From the NCBI GenBank assembly GCA_964572065.1, contig CAZNER010000034.1:1-20571 (forward strand): DNA of 20,571 nt. Direction: 5' to 3'. How positions within the stretch are numbered: position 1 is the first letter of the stretch; each line of letters starts with the position of its first letter. Positions 15,074 through 20,571 of this stretch are shown piece by piece. The notes beneath the pieces are model-generated. The model was not told where the DNA came from. It made no database searches and saw only the letters and a list, made by a program, of their open reading frames with translations. A program made the translations under genes and the position numbers. The DNA is from CAZNER01 sp964572065. Lineage in GTDB: Bacteria > Patescibacteriota > Dojkabacteria > JAHIVN01.

Positions 15074-16546
15074 TTAATTTTCACTAATAAAATCATTTAA
15101 TCTAACTAGTACTTCGTCCTTTGATAGTATAATTAGTGACTCAAATAATGGGGGTGAGACCGGACTTCCACATATAACTAATCTAATTAACATAAACATA
15201 TCTCCATGTCTCCATTTGTATTTATCAGATAACTTTCTAATATCACTCTCCCAAACCTTATGTTCCCAATTTTCTGTATCAGAATCGTAGCTTGTTATTA
15301 TATCTGTATAATCATTTATAGCATTTTTATAGTCTGTACTTTCATATCTCTTCACCCCTTTAATACTTTTGATCTTAGGGACTTCTAATCTTTTATAAAA
15401 AAATCTTATTGAATCTACAACTTCACTTAATAAAGAAACTCTTTCCTGTATCAATGCCAGTTTATTTATTAACTTTTCATCATTAGATGTATTCTTAACC
15501 ATTTCCTTATCTTCACAATATTTTTTAACCCATTCTCTTACTTTTTTAGTGAACAATTTCTTAGAATAATTTCTAATATACTCTCCATTAAACCATATCA
15601 GTTTCTGTCTATTGAATACTGGACTTGCTTTATTTAATCTTTCTAAACTGAACTCTTTTACAAACTCTTTTAATGAAAAAAATTCTCTATCATCATCAGG
15701 AGACCATCCTAGAAGCATTAAAAAATTTAATAATGCCTCAGGTAAATATCCCTGTTTTAAAAAATCTCTAACTGATACTACACCTTTCCTTTTTGACAAT
15801 TTACCTCCATCGGGATCCAATATAACAGGCATATGTGCTGTAATTGGAAATTTATAACCAAAAGCTTCATATAATAATATATGTTTCGGTACACTTGCCA
15901 GCCACTCAATACCTCTTGTAATATGAGAAATCTTCATTAACACATCATCTACTACCACAGCTAAATGATATGTAGGATAACCATCACTTTTTAATAAAAC
16001 CTGATCATCGACATCATCACTATTCCAAGTAATTCTTCCCATCAATTTATCGTTAATCTCTAAATTTCTACCATTTGGTATTTTTAATCTAATAACATAA
16101 TTTTCACCATTTCTTATCCTTTCCTTTGCTTCCTTTATATCTATATCTCTGCATTTTCTATCATACATTGGTTGTTTACCCTCCTTCTGCTGTTTCTTTC
16201 TAACCTTCTCTAATCTTTTTTTTGAACAAAAACAATAATATGCCTTTCCCTTATCAACAAGCTCCTCAGCTTTCTTCTTATAAATATCTAACCTTTTTGA
16301 TTGTATATATGGTCCATAATCTCCCCCCTTATTTGGTCCTTCATCATAATTTAATCCAAAAACTTTTAATCCTCTAATTATATCTCCAATTCCCTCATCG
16401 ATTTCTCTTTTTTTATCTGTATCCTCAATTCTAAGAATAAATTTACCGTTATTTCTCTTTGCAAGAGCATAGCTGTATAAAGCTGTTCGAATACCTCCAA
16501 TATGCATAAAACCTGTCGGACTTGGAGCAAATCTTGTTCTAACCAT
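15074..16546 (-). CDS. gltX: Glutamyl-tRNA synthetase
   Basis: A 490-residue class Ib synthetase charging tRNA-Glu (or, if non-discriminating, also tRNA-Gln, which cannot be judged here). The catalytic domain starts with 'RFAPSPTGFMHIGGIRTAL', with the HIGH-equivalent HIGG at 15-18. 'RIEDTD' (39-44) binds ATP and glutamate. 'CFC' (105-107), with Tyr128 and Cys132, forms the usual zinc-site region. 'HITRGIEWLASVPKH' and the 'KLSKR' loop (249-253, KMSKS equivalent) are intact. The C-terminal part (330-490) is the helical anticodon-binding domain. Length is normal. It is the first gene of a minus-strand set and diverges from the helical-repeat operon; its start is the ATG at 16544-16546. Confidence 0.97.
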   Translation of the reverse strand: MVRTRFAPSPTGFMHIGGIRTALYSYALAKRNNGKFILRIEDTDKKREIDEGIGDIIRGLKVFGLNYDEGPNKGGDYGPYIQSKRLDIYKKKAEELVDKGKAYYCFCSKKRLEKVRKKQQKEGKQPMYDRKCRDIDIKEAKERIRNGENYVIRLKIPNGRNLEINDKLMGRITWNSDDVDDQVLLKSDGYPTYHLAVVVDDVLMKISHITRGIEWLASVPKHILLYEAFGYKFPITAHMPVILDPDGGKLSKRKGVVSVRDFLKQGYLPEALLNFLMLLGWSPDDDREFFSLKEFVKEFSLERLNKASPVFNRQKLIWFNGEYIRNYSKKLFTKKVREWVKKYCEDKEMVKNTSNDEKLINKLALIQERVSLLSEVVDSIRFFYKRLEVPKIKSIKGVKRYESTDYKNAINDYTDIITSYDSDTENWEHKVWESDIRKLSDKYKWRHGDMFMLIRLVICGSPVSPPLFESLIILSKDEVLVRLNDFISEN

Positions 16547-16647
16547 AATAATAATAGTATTAATTAATTGCTATAAATTCTACACAAGATAGTCTTAATT
16601 GTAAAATATTATTAACCTGATATATATCATCTACATATCCTATAATA

Positions 16648-16676
16648 TTGATACTTGTCCTATAACATGATATAAT
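16648..16676 (+). promoter_or_regulatory. Strong promoter giving a predicted leaderless mRNA
   Basis: TTGATA (16648-16653), a 17-nt spacer, and an extended -10 TGATATAAT (16668-16676) form a near-consensus vegetative promoter. The -10 box ends 6 nt before the ATG at 16683, so the expected first base of the transcript is the A of the start codon. Confidence 0.7.
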
Positions 16677-16682
16677 CAACAA

Positions 16683-18059
16683 ATGGTAGAAACAGCGTCA
16701 ATGCAACAAACAGACGTTATTGACAAGGAGACTGCCAAATCATTATTTGTAGAAATGAAAAATTGTGGCAGTGATAGAGAACGCTTTTTCAAAGAACTTT
16801 ATGAACATTATAACAGTCATAAACCCCAATTTACTTCTGCATCCCGACTTGATTTAGAAGGTTTTAGAAGACTAAAATTCACTTATACACTTGTTTTACT
16901 AGCCTATGATAGAGGATCAGAACACATATTAGATAAATATGAATTAATGAAAAAAGATCCTGATAAATTTTTCGCTGCTGCTCAAAGGACACTAAATCAT
17001 AAATCTCAAGCCTTTTTATCTGAAGTTAATAGTGCTGAATCATCAATAAGATGGGCAAGATCTTTAGACCCATTATTAGGACCACAGGGATACTCTGATA
17101 TATACGATGAAGCTAAAACACTTCTTAAAAACGTAAATCAATTACGTAATCCTGAAGATATTTACAAATATATACATTTCCGAATAAATTTAGCACTACA
17201 AAGCGGCTTGGGTGCCTATGAATTTACTAAATCTATGTTTTCCTGTACTTTAGTTTTAGTTTTGAAAGAACTTGGTCCTAGAAGATATGAAAAATTTTCG
17301 AAATTATTCAAAGAAGATGCAATTCAATTCTATATAGAAGCTAAAAAACACTTAAGCTCTAAAGGACGCAAAGTACTTCAAAGTATTGAAGGTATAGCAT
17401 CAACATCATATTTGCTTACAAAAATACGCCAAGATAAAGCAGAAGATGAACCAATAACTGAAAACATATATGAACAATCATTAGTATATGAAGAACTAGG
17501 AATACTAAATATTATACTATCAAGAGCCTTAAATACAGTATCTAGAAAGAAAGTATTTCAAGCATTAAGAGAACATTTATTTCTTGAAAATCATAATCTC
17601 TTTTCTAATTACGAACAATATAGACTACGAAAGATAGTTCTAACATTATTTTTAATACAACAAGAATTTGATACAAGACATATAAAATTATTTACTAGGC
17701 TATTTGAGAGAGACCCTGAAATGTTTGTATCTAAAGCATATGACCGATTGACTGTACAATCACAATCTATATTAGATGACCTAGATAATATTTATACAAG
17801 TTCAAGACTTACTGCAATTTCAGGTAACCAGATAAATCCTTTATGTGTACAACCAGGACAGAGATTTACCACAACTGATTTAGAATTAAATGAATTTGCT
17901 AGACAACAGAATCCTAGACATTCATTTGCTGTCACCTTAGTTCATTTAGCAAGAGAGATTATTAGAAGACTACAACAGGGAGATTTGACTCCAAACAGAG
18001 CAAATGGAATATTTACTACATTAGTAGGAAAATTTGTACCACAATTTAGTAATCCATAA
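16683..18059 (+). CDS. Unrecognised alpha-helical repeat protein A (three repeats)
   Basis: A 458-residue protein of no family I recognise; it has no signal peptide or membrane helix and is almost entirely predicted helix. It contains three diverged repeats (about 30-127, 155-250 and 286-380). Each has a helix entered by an 'F/Y' pair (RFFKELY, DIYKYIH, KVFQALR), a hydrophobic helix (LKFTYTLVLLAYDRG; TKSMFSCTLVLVLKELG; LRKIVLTLFLIQQEFD), and a closing helix (PDKFFAAAQRTLNHKSQAFL; AIQFYIEAKKHLSSKGRKVL; PEMFVSKAYDRLTVQSQSIL). An extra segment of about 78 residues (381-458) follows and is rich in Gln, Arg and Asn. The gene immediately downstream has three more copies of the same repeat, 2 bp away. 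Helical solenoids often act as protein-protein scaffolds, but no function can be assigned. The start is set by the promoter; Met7 is an alternative. Confidence 0.75.
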   Translation: MVETASMQQTDVIDKETAKSLFVEMKNCGSDRERFFKELYEHYNSHKPQFTSASRLDLEGFRRLKFTYTLVLLAYDRGSEHILDKYELMKKDPDKFFAAAQRTLNHKSQAFLSEVNSAESSIRWARSLDPLLGPQGYSDIYDEAKTLLKNVNQLRNPEDIYKYIHFRINLALQSGLGAYEFTKSMFSCTLVLVLKELGPRRYEKFSKLFKEDAIQFYIEAKKHLSSKGRKVLQSIEGIASTSYLLTKIRQDKAEDEPITENIYEQSLVYEELGILNIILSRALNTVSRKKVFQALREHLFLENHNLFSNYEQYRLRKIVLTLFLIQQEFDTRHIKLFTRLFERDPEMFVSKAYDRLTVQSQSILDDLDNIYTSSRLTAISGNQINPLCVQPGQRFTTTDLELNEFARQQNPRHSFAVTLVHLAREIIRRLQQGDLTPNRANGIFTTLVGKFVPQFSNP

Positions 18060-18061
18060 AC

Positions 18062-19273
18062 ATGTCTGAAACCCAAACAGAATACACAACTGAAGATTAC
18101 CAAAGAGCCCATAATGCTGTTCGTTTAATCGTAAAACATATCCAAGATATTAGCGATCCAGCTGACGTATACTGCTATCTTCATATTCAAGCTGTTATGG
18201 CAAAGAAATGCGATCTACCTCCAAACCAATTAAAAATGGCTCAGATGGTAATATCAACAGTATTATTGCATTATGAACAAGGTTACTCCAATCTAGTAAA
18301 TAATATAGGATTAATGAGACATTATCCCGATCTATTCATTGATAGAGCTTTTAGAACACTAAGTCTCAACGGACAATTAATTATAGACACCCTTAGCCCC
18401 CAAGAAATCTCCCTTCATCCATGTGATATCGGAGATATATACGAATCAATTGGAAAACTTAGTTCTAAAATCACTGAGCTAGATAAATCTATAGATGTTT
18501 ATGATTTTCTTGCTAGAGAACTGGCTTATTTATCATATGATTCGGTAACTACGAAACAAAGGAAGCTAGCAAAAATCGTAGTAGCTTCAGTTTTATCTAT
18601 CTATGAAAACGGTTATGAAGGGTTCTCAGATTTACAACAATGCTTGGAATATACACCGAATAGATTCTTTCTAGAAATAGAAAAAGAATTAAGTGATAGA
18701 GCATTAGAATTACTTGATGTTTTAGATTTGTATAATTCATTTCATATTAAACAGGAACATATCGATAGAATTAGAAAGAATGTAGAAAGATTAACATATA
18801 TAATAAATTTATCAAATCTTGATATGTATACTCAAGTTAGTAGAGAAGCGGAAAGATTATTTGAAAATGCAGAATCAATAAACGATTTAAAGCTTAAAAG
18901 AATAGTTATATCATTATCATTAGTTTGGCTTGAACATGATTATAATCAATTTCTTTCTTGCCTTTCATTGTTAAATCAGAGAAATTTCTTTATGCTTGAG
19001 TTACAATTCAAAGAATTATTAAGTGAAGAATCATTTGAAATCATTAATAAATTAAAATTTCAAATACAATCAACAGAAAGAGCAGCTAGATTTCTTGTAG
19101 CAAATAAACCTCCAGATATGAACCGTTTTGAATACCTAGGAGGAAAAAGACAAGAATTAGAAAGATATATTCACTCAAGAAACGGAAGTGGTCCTTTGCC
19201 ACCTTTTTTAAAAGCAGAATTGGAAAGAGGATATACAACTTTAAACGTAGCATTAACAACAATCTCCGAATAA
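18062..19273 (+). CDS. Unrecognised alpha-helical repeat protein B (three repeats)
   Basis: A 403-residue paralogue of the preceding protein, also soluble and nearly all helical. Its three repeats span about 10-115, 124-225 and 230-345, and the pattern is clearer here. A leading helix (EDYQRAHNAVRLIVKHI; GDIYESIGKLSSKITEL; EHIDRIRKNVERLTYII) is followed by 'D-[VM]-Y' (35-37, 145-147, 254-256). A core helix (LKMAQMVISTVLLHYEQG; RKLAKIVVASVLSIYENG; LKLKRIVISLSLVWLEHD) and a closing helix (PDLFIDRAFRTLS; PNRFFLEIEKELS; NFFMLELQFKELLS) complete each unit. A short C-terminal tail (346-403) differs from that of protein A. It starts 2 bp after the stop of protein A, so translation is probably coupled. 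Function is unknown; the pair most likely works together. Confidence 0.75.
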   Translation: MSETQTEYTTEDYQRAHNAVRLIVKHIQDISDPADVYCYLHIQAVMAKKCDLPPNQLKMAQMVISTVLLHYEQGYSNLVNNIGLMRHYPDLFIDRAFRTLSLNGQLIIDTLSPQEISLHPCDIGDIYESIGKLSSKITELDKSIDVYDFLARELAYLSYDSVTTKQRKLAKIVVASVLSIYENGYEGFSDLQQCLEYTPNRFFLEIEKELSDRALELLDVLDLYNSFHIKQEHIDRIRKNVERLTYIINLSNLDMYTQVSREAERLFENAESINDLKLKRIVISLSLVWLEHDYNQFLSCLSLLNQRNFFMLELQFKELLSEESFEIINKLKFQIQSTERAARFLVANKPPDMNRFEYLGGKRQELERYIHSRNGSGPLPPFLKAELERGYTTLNVALTTISE

Positions 19274-19328
19274 TAAAGAATTCCCTGTTATATCAATACT
19301 TTAATATCATGAAAAAAGTACCTTTTTA

Positions 19329-19337
19329 TGTTATAAT
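19329..19337 (+). promoter_or_regulatory. Extended -10 promoter of rnpB
   Basis: TGTTATAAT is an extended -10 element (TG at 19329-19330, TATAAT at 19332-19337). It lies 5-7 nt before the 5' strand of RNase P helix P1, as expected for a transcript starting at the mature 5' end. No good -35 box is visible. Confidence 0.6.
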
Positions 19338-19342
19338 ATATC

Positions 19343-19815
19343 ATTAACCAATCTAGATGATCGCCATGTAATGAAACATTTGTTATTTTACATGGAGGAA
19401 AGTCCGGACTGTTTGTAAGATATTTAACAATATCATACTGACATGATAGATACCTATGAAAATAGGCAGGGAGTGATCTCTGGGATAAAACCCTATAGTT
19501 CTTGAAGAATAAATAGAGGCTTTCGTTAAGCTATGTGGATTTATTCATCTTAGCTTTATCGGAGGTGGGCCACAGAAACATACCGCTATACGAAGCTTTA
19601 GCGAAGTATAGTAAGGTTGAAAAGGTAGTGTAAGAGACTACCGTCATTTAGAGTAATCTAAATGAGCAAGGTAACCCCTATCTACAGCAAGGCAGAAAAT
19701 TTGCCGCACTTTGTGTATAAATCACAAAGATATTAATTTATTGAAATTAATATAGATAAATGATCATCGCCTTAAATTATTAAGGCTACAGAATTCGGCT
19801 TATTGATTGGTTAAT
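19343..19815 (+). ncRNA. rnpB: RNase P RNA (bacterial type)
   Basis: The catalytic RNA that trims tRNA 5' leaders. The two universal blocks are present. GAGGAAAGTCCGGACT at 19395-19410 is the 5' half of P4 and conserved region I. ACAGAATTCGGCTTAT at 19788-19803 is conserved region V with the 3' half of P4. The ends pair in an 11-bp P1 helix: ATTAACCAATC at 19343-19353 with GATTGGTTAAT at 19805-19815. Inside, ACAGAAACATACCGC (19574-19588), the GGTAGTGTAAGAGACTACC hairpin and the GCAAGGTAA-CCCC segment are typical of the specificity and P15-P18 regions. At 473 nt it is longer than the common 350-410 nt, partly through AT-rich extensions of peripheral helices. Exact processed ends are inferred from P1. 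Confidence 0.95.
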
Positions 19816-19820
19816 ATTTT

Positions 19821-20510
19821 CTAATCCTTTTTCTTTACGTTAAAGGCTCTAAGGATATAATACAATAATGAGGATAATGACTGCATTACAGCTGCTAAAT
19901 ATGTTAAAGCTGCTGCAGTTAATACTTTCTTTACCCCGCCTACTTCTTTTTCATTAACAATATTTAAACTTCTAAGTATTCTTAATGCTTTAACACTAGC
20001 ATCAATCTCGATTGGAAGAGTAATAATTGTAAATAATGTTGATAATGAAAATAAGATAATTCCTAAAATAACCATATTAAATAACTGAAGAGGTAAACCT
20101 ACTATAAATAAAAAATATCCCAAAGTTGAACCAATATTCACTATCGGTGTTATAATATTCCTTATTACTATTAAAATAAATCCATTTTTATGTTGCAAAA
20201 CATGACCCATTTCATGAGCAGCTATACCTACAGATGATACTGTTGGAGTTCTTGCCACCTTCTCAGATAGAGTTAAAGTTCCATTAATTGGATTATAATT
20301 ATCTGATAAGTCATTAAGTGATATATTAACTTTAATATTAATATCATGTTCCCTAGCTATTTTTTCAACTGTTTCTAATCCGTTTAGTCTATTATAATTT
20401 ATAATTTTCGAATATTTTGAATAATAATATCTTACAAATAATTGAGCACCAAAAGTTAATAATACCGCAGGTATCGATATAAGTAAATATATTGGATCTA
20501 ACGTAAACAT
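19821..20510 (-). CDS. Membrane zinc metallopeptidase, YugP family (Zn_peptidase_2)
   Basis: A 229-residue membrane-bound protease-like protein. An N-terminal hydrophobic helix (about 7-28) precedes a short domain with 'LSDNYNP...LTLSEKV' (68-85), then the zinc motif HEMGH (99-103) in 'SSVGIAAHEMGHVLQHKNG'. Two or three transmembrane segments (about 115-165) and the conserved 'TLPIEIDAS' (164-172) follow; its Glu168 may be a further metal ligand. 'AAALTYLAAVMQSL' (199-212) near the C-terminus is also typical. Length and motif order equal the YugP family, whose substrates are unknown. The gene faces rnpB with only 5 bp between the ends. Its start is the ATG at 20508-20510. Confidence 0.92.
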   Translation of the reverse strand: MFTLDPIYLLISIPAVLLTFGAQLFVRYYYSKYSKIINYNRLNGLETVEKIAREHDINIKVNISLNDLSDNYNPINGTLTLSEKVARTPTVSSVGIAAHEMGHVLQHKNGFILIVIRNIITPIVNIGSTLGYFLFIVGLPLQLFNMVILGIILFSLSTLFTIITLPIEIDASVKALRILRSLNIVNEKEVGGVKKVLTAAALTYLAAVMQSLSSLLYYILRAFNVKKKD

Positions 20511-20537
20511 AGTTCATTTAATCAAATTTATTTCTTA

Positions 20538-20546
20538 ATTATATCA
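20538..20546 (-). promoter_or_regulatory. Extended -10 element for the YugP-like gene
   Basis: On the minus strand this reads TGATATAAT, an extended -10 identical to the one before the helical-repeat operon. It lies 27 nt upstream of the start codon. No -35 box was found. Confidence 0.45.
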
Positions 20547-20571
20547 TATGATATTCAATTCCTTTATTATA

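Noticed and set aside
15612..15857. Plus-strand frame of 81 codons
   Set aside because: Antisense to the KLSKR region of gltX.

Overview
The window is about 20.6 kb of very AT-rich bacterial DNA using the standard stop codons (TGA closes the gene ending at 960). Several traits suggest a small-genome lineage, most likely the Candidate Phyla Radiation (Patescibacteria), possibly low-GC Microgenomates or Dojkabacteria. These are a bacterial-type RNase P RNA, a Cys-rich 'ECASACRHD' module that I associate with CPR proteins, many short or unfamiliar proteins, and no visible Shine-Dalgarno sequence before any start codon. The lineage is an inference; no rRNA or ribosomal protein marker is present.

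Layout. Positions 1-960 hold the end of one ABC-2 type permease and a complete second one (+ strand). Positions 967-3900 hold a membrane-anchored TroA/ZnuA-like protein (-), a metallo-beta-lactamase fold hydrolase (+) and a TMEM43-like membrane protein (-). At 4018-4860 a tRNA-Gly(UCC) gene is followed by a 347-bp tandem duplication. Each unit carries the 3' half of the tRNA, a T tract and an 87-residue GIY-YIG nuclease gene. A third, truncated tRNA relic is interrupted by a hairpin-rich insert. Positions 4954-5703 encode an unrecognised protein. Then come a DHH-family Mn pyrophosphatase (+), and on the minus strand CTP synthase, a PEP-synthase-like protein, a CPA2 cation/proton antiporter, an exported transglutaminase-like protein and glutamyl-tRNA synthetase. 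Divergent from gltX lies a two-gene operon (16683-19273) of unrecognised proteins built from a shared alpha-helical repeat. It is followed by rnpB (19343-19815) and a convergent YugP-type membrane zinc protease.

Most of the named genes are housekeeping: nucleotide synthesis, pyrophosphate removal, tRNA charging, tRNA processing and ion homeostasis. Four things stand out. (1) The PEP-synthase-like protein keeps an apparently intact ATP-grasp domain but has lost the phospho-carrier His and several barrel catalytic residues, so it looks like a pseudoenzyme. (2) The tRNA-Gly/GIY-YIG tandem cassette looks like a small tRNA-associated mobile or amplifying unit. (3) The 16683-19273 gene pair carries six copies of an unrecognised helical repeat behind a near-consensus promoter whose predicted start is the A of the ATG. 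(4) The ZnuA-like protein has lost the usual metal-ligand histidines and gained an 8-Cys insertion.
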